Part shown: positions 1 to 6,200 of the stretch, one piece after another | Layout of the letters: each line of letters begins with the position of its first letter | Position numbering within the stretch: the first letter of the stretch is position 1 | Source: CAZIHO01 sp964538875 | GTDB taxonomy: Bacteria; Pseudomonadota; Gammaproteobacteria; Chromatiales; Chromatiaceae | Assembly (NCBI GenBank): GCA_964538875.1 | Contig: CAZIHO010000031.1 | Location: 1 to 29,918 of the forward strand | Length of the DNA: 29,918 bases | Direction: 5' to 3' | Notes under the pieces: model-generated | Told to the model about the DNA's origin: nothing | Seen by the model: only the letters and a program-made list of their open reading frames with translations | The model's database searches: none | Program-made: the position numbers and the translations under genes

Positions 1-381
1 CCCAAACTGGCGAGTCCCGCCGCCCGCCGCTATCGGACCCAGCTTCGCACCCAAAGCGCCCAGGGTCCCAACTTCAACGGCCAGTACCGGATTGCGTTCT
101 GGGGTTGCGGCAGCCAATGTCTGGAATGGGCGGTGGTGAATTTGAAGGATGGCGCTGTTTGGTTTGCGCCCACGGAATATTGCGCGGTCCCCCGGCAAGA
201 CGCCGAGGGCGGGACCCATTGGATCGACTTCCACAGCCATAGCCGCCTGCTGTTCCTATACGGGTGTCAAATGACGCTGGAAACCGCCTGTCCAGGTGCC
301 GACGAACTGCGCCGCATGGCCTATGTATGGACGGGCGGAACCGCTCGACACCTGGAAACCCGTTGCGTCCCCAGCCAATAG
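1..381 (+). CDS. C-terminal part of an unrecognised protein (5' truncated by window)
   Basis: Frame 1 is open from the first base of the window and ends at TAG 379-381, giving the last 126 residues of a longer protein. The readable part contains a Gly/Cys-rich core (NGQYRIAFWGCGSQCLEW, about residues 26-43 of the fragment) followed by an alternating strand pattern and more cysteines near the end. Short periplasmic or exported proteins of unknown function in proteobacteria often carry a similar 'WGCG.xC' core; this resemblance is from memory and is only suggestive. The even spread of cysteines would fit disulfides in an exported protein. No function can be assigned, and the start and any signal peptide lie outside the window. 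The gene is followed by about 585 bases without another gene. Confidence 0.7.
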   Translation, partial: PKLASPAARRYRTQLRTQSAQGPNFNGQYRIAFWGCGSQCLEWAVVNLKDGAVWFAPTEYCAVPRQDAEGGTHWIDFHSHSRLLFLYGCQMTLETACPGADELRRMAYVWTGGTARHLETRCVPSQ

Positions 382-966
382 GTATCGGATGGATCGCCCC
401 GGTATTGCCAGGCCTGGTCATTCGTCCCAGGGTTTGCCCATTGGTGGCTTACTCCCAGGTATCGCCGGGCGGCTGGCCCATCGGCGGGTTAGCCGGGGCC
501 GGACTGGCTGAGGGTCGCCTGAAGGGGACCTTGAAAAATGGCCATCCAGGCCATTTTTCAAGACGCAAAGCGCAAATGTGATTTCCGCTTTGCTTCATTT
601 TCAAGCAGTTACCTGCTTGAAAATGGCGGGGTATCCCTACCCCGCACGGGCACCTTGGATTTTTCAAGGTGCCCTGAAGAGGCCGGGAAAATCTAGGGGG
701 ACCAGATCAGCAGTCTGGAAACCTACCTGTCTAGATCAATCGCCCGGCGGGAACCAGGCTCGCCGGCCGGAGGCCCGGCAATAACCCTGCTGATGAGCGA
801 ACAGCGCCCTGCGTCACATTGTTCCACCCATCTTCGCCGCTGATGGCCTATCCCGGTCCGGCAGATACTGGTAGAGTCATACTTGACCAAAACAAAAGGC
901 CATTCGATGGCCAAGGCGGGCTTTCTGCCTCGCCAATTCAAAGGGATTACCAAAGGAGTCATTCCC
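382..966. other. gene-free stretch with hairpin array
   Basis: No convincing gene lies between the end of the first protein and the lipoprotein start at 967. Positions 530-674 hold five hairpins in a row (separate entry). A smaller perfect 6-bp hairpin with a 3-base loop lies at 898-912, just ahead of the lipoprotein. Open frames here lack a ribosome binding site and read as low-complexity Arg/Pro/Gly sequence. Confidence 0.7.
530..674. repeat. array of five consecutive hairpins, copy 1 of a dispersed repeat
   Basis: Five inverted repeats follow each other with almost no gap. A: arms 530-543 / 549-562, 14 bp perfect. B: arms 565-572 / 586-593, 8 bp, continued inside by 574-577 / 581-584 after one mismatch. 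C: arms 596-608 / 613-625, 13 bp perfect. D: arms 626-633 / 638-645, 8 bp perfect. E: arms 648-657 / 665-674, 10 bp, extendable by a G.T and an A.T pair. A short core (ATTTTTCAAG or its complement, once with one T fewer) recurs in arms of A, C and E, so the units look related. Units D+E (619-675) recur near 19.1 kb. The layout is like REP/BIME-type intergenic repeats, but no transposase of the REP-associated type is present in the window. Confidence 0.85.
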
Positions 967-2250
967 ATGAACCGACGCCATACCTTCCGGCGCCACCTTG
1001 TCGTCCTGGCCGCGTGCGCGGCGGGCGGGGTCCTCAGTGGCTGCGAATTTAATCCAACTGGTAGTGGAGGATTACCCTCGAATCCAGACGATCTATTGCC
1101 GTTCCGGGACGATGTGCCCTTCGCCAGTCTCAGTTCCGCCGACCGGGTGCTGGTCTATGAAACGCCTGGCGTGATTCAAGTCCAGCATGGCACTAGCTGC
1201 GCCCAATCCAATCGCTCCGGCAAGGAAGACGTGATGCGGGTCCAGGAAGCCCTGGAACTGCCCAAGGGATTGGATCGTGCCACCGTGATCGCCAACGGTT
1301 TTCGGGTGCGCTATTTGAGCGAGGACCATCATGTGGGCGGTTTTGGTAGTGCCATCGGGGTGATTAAACTCGACGGCAATCAACTGACCTGGGAGGCGGG
1401 CGGCGCCATCTCGGACAATAATTTCGACGACGGCTATGAATGGTGTTACGCCTATACGGTATTGGCCTGGAATTCGACCCAGATTCGGGCCGAGGTGGAT
1501 CATGGCGACACCGGCCACGCCTTCACCAACTACCGGCTGGTGTACGGTACCGCGCTGCGGCCGGTGCCCGGCTACCTTTATAACCCGGCGTTTGCCGGAT
1601 TGGAGCGGGTGGCGGTACTCCCCCGTGGCTTCGCGTCCGCTTGGCCGGACGGTGACCACCACATCCTCCAGGTGGCCTATAAGAACGACGGCGGCGAGGT
1701 CTTTATCGAAGCGAACAAGACCTACGGCAACAACCAAGTCCCGGCCCAGGAATCCCAGGTGGGCAGCGGCTACGTGAGTTGGGAATCCACCGTGGTCTTG
1801 AAGGACAACGCCCTGGATCGCAAACAGTATTTCTTGGAACTCATGTCCGGGCTCGGTGGCGCCGACGTGGGCATGGTGACGCCGCCCTTCACCATCGCGC
1901 CCCACGATCCGGACACGGATGAGGGCCTGTTCGATACCAGTACCTGCGTCAGCAGCCCCTACCTGGGTCCCCTGGAGCACGAAAAAACCATTCATTCCGT
2001 GCCCTATGAGTTTGCCATTCCGGTGCTGGCGGGTTGGGATATGCGCTACGGCTGCGACGAAGACGAGCAGGTCACCCAAATGGGTGCCTGGATCGATAAG
2101 TGGTCCTGGCAGCCCGGCACCTCGCCCGGCGGAGGAACCCTCAGCTACCTGGCAAAAACCGATCTCATCGACCGAGACAAGACCCCCACGTCCCTAGGGC
2201 GGGTCAACGTCAAGATTCTGGGATTGCGGCGGGTGGGAACCAAGCGCTGA
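967..2250 (+). CDS. predicted lipoprotein of unknown function
   Basis: ATG 967 is preceded by AAAGGAG at 952-958 with 8 bases of spacing, so it is preferred over the upstream in-frame start at 883. The 427-residue product begins with basic residues, a hydrophobic stretch and a lipobox LSGC with the lipidated cysteine at residue 26, so it should be a lipoprotein. The residue after the cysteine is Glu, not Asp, which would fit outer-membrane sorting by Lol rules. The mature part is acidic and rich in Gly and aromatic residues, with four further cysteines (in GTSCAQSN, YEWCYAY, STCVSS and YGCDED) that could form two disulfides. I do not recognise a family. It appears to be transcribed alone: 585 bases separate it from the gene before, and the next gene is on the other strand. 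A terminator-like hairpin follows at 2269-2288. Confidence 0.85.
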   Translation: MNRRHTFRRHLVVLAACAAGGVLSGCEFNPTGSGGLPSNPDDLLPFRDDVPFASLSSADRVLVYETPGVIQVQHGTSCAQSNRSGKEDVMRVQEALELPKGLDRATVIANGFRVRYLSEDHHVGGFGSAIGVIKLDGNQLTWEAGGAISDNNFDDGYEWCYAYTVLAWNSTQIRAEVDHGDTGHAFTNYRLVYGTALRPVPGYLYNPAFAGLERVAVLPRGFASAWPDGDHHILQVAYKNDGGEVFIEANKTYGNNQVPAQESQVGSGYVSWESTVVLKDNALDRKQYFLELMSGLGGADVGMVTPPFTIAPHDPDTDEGLFDTSTCVSSPYLGPLEHEKTIHSVPYEFAIPVLAGWDMRYGCDEDEQVTQMGAWIDKWSWQPGTSPGGGTLSYLAKTDLIDRDKTPTSLGRVNVKILGLRRVGTKR

Positions 2251-2623
2251 CCGGGGCGGTTCCTAACGGGAGGGGCCTTGGCCCCTCCGGTGTCCGCCAG
2301 GCGTCCAGGCGGGTTTAGCCCTGTGCCACCGGTCCCGCGACGGTTGGAGCGGCCCACCCGCCCAACTGCGCGAGGTTAGGGCGGTAATGCAACCGGTTGC
2401 CCCGGCGCCGGTGAGGCGGTGGGCGGTTCAGTCCCTACTATGATGGGGTGAACCAAACGCCATTCCTGCCCAAGGCCTGGTCCCTGTCCCCAACGCCACC
2501 CCGGCCCGGCTGGGTGCCCCATGGGTCACGACCAAAACTACAAAGCCTGATTCTCGACGGTACCGGACAGCTCGGGGCCAGGGATACCCCCACGCAGCCA
2601 GCCAATACCTCTGGGGCGCAACC
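2251..2623. other. intergenic stretch between convergent genes
   Basis: Apart from the hairpin at 2269-2288 nothing convincing is seen. A GTG-started frame at 2448-2684 has no ribosome binding site and runs into the antisense of the next gene. Confidence 0.6.
2269..2288 (+). terminator. terminator-like hairpin after lipoprotein gene
   Basis: Perfect 9-bp GC-rich stem 2269-2277 / 2280-2288, 18 bases after the lipoprotein stop codon. No T tract follows, so it may stabilise the 3' end or halt RNA polymerase weakly rather than act as a classic intrinsic terminator. Confidence 0.5.
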
Positions 2624-3889
2624 TCAGCGGATTCGGTACAACGGCAGGGTTTCCAGGCGTTGGTCGATGGTGCCGATCACCTGACGGTAACGCTCTCCGC
2701 CCACTGGGCCCATGGTTTTGTCCAGGCGTTGCTCGGATAGGTTGTCCGGCAAGTCCTTCAGGGACGGCAGCAGGTCGTCGTCCCGCAATCCGGTCCGCAT
2801 CTGATCCTGGACTTGACGGGCCAGGCCCGGCGCGCCGGTGGCCAGTTCGCCGAGGCGGGTGCCGGCCCGGTCGGCGGCCAGGTCCACCAGGGAAAAGCCC
2901 TTGCCCTGTTGGGCATCGCGCCATTCCTTGTAGCCACCGGCCAGGTCCGCCAATTTGGCGTCTGCTAGGGCCGCCAGGGCAGCGGATACCAGAAAATGGC
3001 GGCTCAGGTCTTCCCGGCCCTGGAGACGTGCCCAGGGGCCGCTCCAGCGGGGGAGGGTGGCGGCGGCGGGGAACAGCTTGGCGTCCGCTCCCAGGGCGTA
3101 AAGGCCCAATACCACCAGGGCATGGCGGTTTTCCGAGACCGGATCGCCGTTGGCGGCGGTTCGTTCCCTGGCGACCCGGAACAGACTAGGCAGGAGACCG
3201 GCGAGGTCCTGGGCACGGGGCTGGGCGCGATGCTGGAGATTGCGGGACAATTCGGCGCCGTACACCGCCAGGGTTTCCGGGTCCAGGGCGAGGGTGGCGC
3301 CACGCCGGGTGGTGGATATTTCGCCGGGAATGGGCCGGTAATCCACCACCAGCCGGTCCTGTTCCAATTGCATGGCTTGATAGCTACCCCGGGGCAGGGG
3401 CAATTGGTCCAGGCCGAACAGGAGCGACAGCAACTGGTGCAGTTGCTTGGCGTCCAATTCCAGCGGAATCCTGGTCTGGCCCAACCGGATCCCCACGAGG
3501 TGCGGGAGCCCCTGATCTGCCTCGATATCCAAGCCTAGGTTGGCATGGGACGCCAAGGGGTTGTCGATCAGTTTGCCGCTCAACTGGATGCTCATGCGTT
3601 CCGGACTGAGAAGAATGTCGGCGGCGGACCCTTGCCAGCGCCGTTGCAGCAGGTAGTTGGCGGCCAGGCGCAACTCACTGGCGCTGAATTCCACCCGGGT
3701 GCCGCCGGTGCGCTGGCGATTGGGACCGTTAGCCTTCAGCCAGTTGTTGGCCCGGTCTAAATCCGCCGGCGCCAGGGCGGTCACTTCGGTTACCGCTGGC
3801 GCCCGGTCCAGCGTCAGCAGGACGGGCACGGCGATACTGACGGCCAGCAACAGGGCCAGGGTGAATAGCAGGCTGAACAAGCGGCTCAT
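2624..3889 (-). CDS. membrane-anchored periplasmic protein of unknown function
   Basis: 421 residues. Residues 4-27 form one hydrophobic segment after a short basic N-terminus, with no lipobox, so the protein is probably held in the inner membrane with a large periplasmic part. The remainder alternates charged helices and short strand-like stretches, with no motif that I recognise as catalytic. The gene lies 24 bases downstream of ycgL on the same strand, so the two are probably cotranscribed. The ribosome binding site is weak (GGAAGA-like, about 9 bases upstream of ATG). I do not recognise a named domain; conserved gammaproteobacterial hypotheticals of this shape exist, but no function follows from the sequence. 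Confidence 0.8.
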   Translation of the reverse strand: MSRLFSLLFTLALLLAVSIAVPVLLTLDRAPAVTEVTALAPADLDRANNWLKANGPNRQRTGGTRVEFSASELRLAANYLLQRRWQGSAADILLSPERMSIQLSGKLIDNPLASHANLGLDIEADQGLPHLVGIRLGQTRIPLELDAKQLHQLLSLLFGLDQLPLPRGSYQAMQLEQDRLVVDYRPIPGEISTTRRGATLALDPETLAVYGAELSRNLQHRAQPRAQDLAGLLPSLFRVARERTAANGDPVSENRHALVVLGLYALGADAKLFPAAATLPRWSGPWARLQGREDLSRHFLVSAALAALADAKLADLAGGYKEWRDAQQGKGFSLVDLAADRAGTRLGELATGAPGLARQVQDQMRTGLRDDDLLPSLKDLPDNLSEQRLDKTMGPVGGERYRQVIGTIDQRLETLPLYRIR

Positions 3890-3913
3890 GGGGTGCAGTC
3901 TTCCGTGGGGGTG

Positions 3914-4183
3914 CTAGGCGTCCGGGCGCACCGCGTCCACGAAGGGCGGCAACTGGAGATGAAAGCCCCGGGCGCGGAGATTTTCCATCACCTGGAGCAC
4001 GTCTTCCTGGGCCAGGCGCCGCTCCGGGGTGAGGTCCAGGCGCATGACCAGGGTGGGCGCCCCGAACAGGCGTCGCAGGGGTTCTGGCAGCTCATCAAAG
4101 CTGTCTTCCCGGCTTAAGTACAGGTAGGTATCCACCTTGCGGTTACTACGGAAAACCCAACAGGGGAGCGGCTCGTCGTTCAT
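3914..4183 (-). CDS. ycgL: YcgL domain protein
   Basis: 89 residues with the characteristic pattern of the YcgL family: C-WVFRSNRKVDTYLYL near the start, then LRRLFGAP-LVM-LDL, and GFHLQLPP near the C-terminus. These match the E. coli protein (YRSSKRDQTYLYV ... GYYLQLPP) along its length. The family is small, cytoplasmic and largely limited to gammaproteobacteria, which helps place the organism. Its biochemical role is not established. ATG 4183 was chosen because it starts just before the family's conserved part; the longer open frame to 4321 would run across the promoter region. No strong ribosome binding site is visible, and an alternative ATG lies 11 codons upstream, but it overlaps the TATAAT element. 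The stop is 24 bases from the downstream membrane-protein gene. Confidence 0.88.
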   Translation of the reverse strand: MNDEPLPCWVFRSNRKVDTYLYLSREDSFDELPEPLRRLFGAPTLVMRLDLTPERRLAQEDVLQVMENLRARGFHLQLPPFVDAVRPDA

Positions 4184-4214
4184 GGGTAGGGTCGTGGTCA
4201 GGGGAGGAGGGATC

Positions 4215-4220
4215 ATTATA
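4215..4220 (-). promoter_or_regulatory. probable -10 element for ycgL operon
   Basis: Reading leftward the bases are TATAAT, a perfect sigma-70 -10 hexamer, 31 bases ahead of ATG 4183. No good -35 hexamer is found 16-18 bases upstream, so an activator may be needed or the match may be chance. On the opposite strand CATAAT at 4266-4271 could serve sixA; the two would be divergent promoters in a 114-base gap. Confidence 0.4.
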
Positions 4221-4297
4221 AGCCGGTGTGAGGCGGGTGGTTTCTCCGCTTCCCCGGTTTGGGTCCATAATCCCGGCCCAAAGCGGAGGAGACATGC

Positions 4298-4765
4298 ATG
4301 AGACTCTATTTGTTGCAACATGGGGAGGCCCTGCCCAAGACCCAGGACCCGGAGCGTCCGCTATCCGCCCAGGGCCGGTCGGATCTGGAACGGCTGGCCG
4401 CCTGGTTAGGCCAGGCCGGCGTGCGCGTGGCGCAGGTACGGCACAGCGGTAAGACCCGGGCCGCCCAGAGCGCCGGGATTCTGGCCGCCCAAGTAGCGCC
4501 GGGCGGCGCCATCGAGGCCATGACCGGGATCAATCCGGATGATTCGCCGGCGCCCTTGGCGGATCAGGCCGCCCATTGGGACCAGGATTGTCTGCTGGTG
4601 GGCCATTTGCCTTTTATGGCCAAGGCCGCCAGCCTGTTGCTCTGCGGTGACCCGGAGCGGGTAGCGCTGCTGTTCCGTCCTGGTACCCTGGTGGTGTTGG
4701 AGCGGAATGGCACCGGGTCCTGGGGTCTGGTGAGCATGATCCGCCCGGATTGGTGGGCAAATTGA
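4298..4765 (+). CDS. sixA: SixA-type phosphohistidine phosphatase (histidine phosphatase superfamily)
   Basis: 155 residues, the usual length for SixA. The N-terminus MRLYLLQHGEA carries the phospho-accepting His8; the second pocket is RHSGKTRAAQSA (Arg54) and the third LLVGHLPF (His103), in the order and spacing of the histidine phosphatase superfamily. SixA of E. coli removes phosphate from histidine-containing phosphotransfer proteins and is linked to the nitrogen phosphotransferase system; the same role here is inferred. The residue before His8 is Gln instead of the usual Arg of the RHG motif, which is unusual (see findings). The start is supported by GGAGGA at 4285-4290, 7 bases upstream. 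The stop TGA overlaps the ATG of the next gene, so the two are translationally coupled. Confidence 0.88.
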   Translation: MRLYLLQHGEALPKTQDPERPLSAQGRSDLERLAAWLGQAGVRVAQVRHSGKTRAAQSAGILAAQVAPGGAIEAMTGINPDDSPAPLADQAAHWDQDCLLVGHLPFMAKAASLLLCGDPERVALLFRPGTLVVLERNGTGSWGLVSMIRPDWWAN

Positions 4766-5376
4766 TGACCACGCCCCGCAAGGCCGCCGGGACCCGCCGC
4801 ACCGACAATCCGATTCCTAAGTCCCATAAAACTGCGTTGGTGGTGATTCCGCCCAAGGAATGTTGGCCGCCGGTGCAGGCGTTGCGGGAGCGGTATGACG
4901 CCCGCTTGTTGCGCTGGATGCCCCACCTGAGCCTGCTGTATCCCTTCGCGCCGCCGGACCAATGGGAGCGGCTGTTTCCCCGGCTGATCCGGGTTTGTTC
5001 CGGGTTGGCGCCTTTTACCGTGCGTCTGTCCCGGTTCGGCCATTTCAAGCATGACGGCGGCGGCTTCAGCATCTGGGTCGCCCCTGAGGATCCGCTGCCC
5101 CTGGCCCATCTGCATCGGGAATTGCTGTGGGCGGCGCCGGGCTACCGGGACACGGCCAGTTTCGCGGGCGGATTCCAACCCCACCTGAGTCTGGGTCAGG
5201 TGGCGCGACGGGCCAGCTTGGCCAAGCTGATGGAGCAGTTCCAGCAGGATTGGCAACCATTGGAATTCGAGGTGCGCCAAGTGCTGTTGCTGCGCCGTGG
5301 TGACCCGCCCGAGGACAGCTTTGGCGTGGTGCGGGGGTTCGCCTTGGGGGCTGGCGCCGAAGGGGATGGAGCCTGA
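4765..5376 (+). CDS. 2H phosphoesterase / 2'-5' RNA ligase-like protein
   Basis: 203 residues with two HxS motifs, PHLSLLYPF (His54, Ser56) and PHLSLGQ (His140, Ser142), each following a hydrophobic strand. This is the signature of the 2H phosphoesterase fold, which includes bacterial 2'-5' RNA ligases (ThpR) and cyclic phosphodiesterases; the real substrate cannot be told from sequence. The first 20 residues are basic and Pro-rich and lie outside the fold. ATG 4765 overlaps the sixA stop (ATGA), which decides the start over an in-frame GTG-type start at 4750. The pairing of a phosphohistidine phosphatase with a 2H enzyme suggests coupled expression rather than a known pathway. A strong hairpin follows at 5419-5445. 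Confidence 0.82.
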   Translation: MTTPRKAAGTRRTDNPIPKSHKTALVVIPPKECWPPVQALRERYDARLLRWMPHLSLLYPFAPPDQWERLFPRLIRVCSGLAPFTVRLSRFGHFKHDGGGFSIWVAPEDPLPLAHLHRELLWAAPGYRDTASFAGGFQPHLSLGQVARRASLAKLMEQFQQDWQPLEFEVRQVLLLRRGDPPEDSFGVVRGFALGAGAEGDGA

Positions 5377-5418
5377 GGTGCCCCCAGCCCCGCTCCCGAA
5401 TGATGCGCAGTTAGGGAT

Positions 5419-5445
5419 GCCCCCCAGCGGTAATCGCTGGGGGGC
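5419..5445. terminator. bidirectional terminator-like hairpin
   Basis: Perfect 11-bp stem 5419-5429 / 5435-5445 with a 5-base loop (GTAAT), between the convergent 2H phosphoesterase and Hsp20 genes. No T tract on either side, so it is a likely 3'-end structure but not a textbook intrinsic terminator. Confidence 0.6.
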
Positions 5446-5498
5446 GCCTGGGCGCCCGTCCGCCGGCTGTTCCGGTCGCCGGCTCCATGTCGTCCGGC

Positions 5499-5978
5499 CT
5501 ATTCAATGGTTACCGGATGCCGGGTGGAGCGGGCCGCCTTGGGAAGGGTGACTTCCAGTATGCCGTCCTTGAACTGGGCCTTGACCTGATCCGCCAGCAC
5601 CTCGGCGGGCAGGCGCAGCGTGCGGACGAAGGATTCCTGGTGGATCTCCTGCCGATAGGGCTGGCCCTGGGTTTCCTGTTCCTCCCGGACCTCAGCCTTG
5701 AGGGTCAGGTGGTTATCCGTCAGCGTGAGTTCCAGGTCTTCCTTGCGCAGGCCCGGCACCTCGGCCCGGACCAGGAGATGGTCCTCACGGTCTATCACAT
5801 CCATGCGTGGTAGAGGTTCTTGTCCAAAGCCCATCCATTGGGGCCAGCGCCAGTCGAACGGCCGGGCCCAGCCGGTGCCGGCCAGTTGGTTCAGCATCTG
5901 GTCCAGTTCTTCGAAGGGAGTCAATTCCCGGGTCACGCGCGGAACAACTTGACCCGGCTTTTCCGTGGATTTGGTCAT
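5499..5978 (-). CDS. small heat-shock protein, Hsp20/alpha-crystallin family
   Basis: 159 residues. An N-terminal arm rich in Trp/Phe/Pro (to about residue 55) precedes an alpha-crystallin domain that starts at PRMDVIDREDHLLVRAEVPG and ends with the diagnostic AQFKDGILEVTLPK. Such proteins bind unfolding clients in the cytoplasm as ATP-independent holdases and pass them to DnaK/ClpB. The C-terminal HPVTIE may replace the usual IxI/V tail motif used for oligomer assembly. The start is fixed by AGGAGGG (complement of 5984-5990) 5 bases upstream. A plausible promoter lies at 6013-6040, which would give a leader of under 30 bases; that leaves little room for an RNA thermometer, so heat control, if present, probably acts on transcription. 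Confidence 0.92.
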   Translation of the reverse strand: MTKSTEKPGQVVPRVTRELTPFEELDQMLNQLAGTGWARPFDWRWPQWMGFGQEPLPRMDVIDREDHLLVRAEVPGLRKEDLELTLTDNHLTLKAEVREEQETQGQPYRQEIHQESFVRTLRLPAEVLADQVKAQFKDGILEVTLPKAARSTRHPVTIE

Positions 5979-6012
5979 GGTTGCCCTCCTGATTGCGGGA
6001 CTTTCATAGGGA

Positions 6013-6040
6013 TATATAGGCCGTCCGGGGCTGATTGCAA
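6013..6040 (-). promoter_or_regulatory. candidate sigma-70-like promoter for hsp20
   Basis: Reading leftward: TTGCAA (6040-6035), 16-base spacer, TATATA (6018-6013). The predicted start of transcription is near 6006, about 28 bases before the ATG. The hexamers are imperfect; no clear sigma-32 consensus was recognised. Confidence 0.45.
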
Positions 6041-6120
6041 GCTTGGGCCTGAAAAATAAACGACTTAAAAATCAGTAAGATGGAGGATTATCGGGCAGGT
6101 TCTGAGCGGACCGTTGGCAC

Positions 6121-6146
6121 AAAAAACGGCGCCCGGAGGCGCCGTT
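6121..6146 (-). terminator. intrinsic terminator of acs
   Basis: Reading leftward: 9-bp stem (6146-6138 / 6133-6125) with a 4-base loop followed by a run of six T (complement of 6126-6121), the classic Rho-independent form. It lies about 55 bases after the acs stop codon. A second hairpin (arms 6163-6169 / 6182-6188 with an inner 3-bp helix) sits between the stop and this terminator. Confidence 0.85.
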
Positions 6147-6200
6147 AATCGAGAGGCGGGCCGGGCTGGACGCCGGAGCGCCCAGCCCAGACACTAAGTC

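Noticed and set aside
530..674. CRISPR array or tandem repeat reading of the hairpin cluster
   Set aside because: Units are palindromic, of differing length, and have no regular spacers or cas genes nearby.
883..966. Upstream start for the lipoprotein
   Set aside because: It would place 28 residues ahead of a proper signal peptide and has no ribosome binding site, whereas ATG 967 has one.
1093..2079. 328-codon leftward open frame inside the lipoprotein gene
   Set aside because: It is fully antisense to a gene with a signal peptide and good ribosome binding site; long antisense frames are expected in GC-rich codon usage and this one has no start signal.
2448..2684. Small GTG-started rightward gene
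   Set aside because: No ribosome binding site, Pro-rich random-looking sequence, and its end is antisense to the membrane-anchored protein gene.
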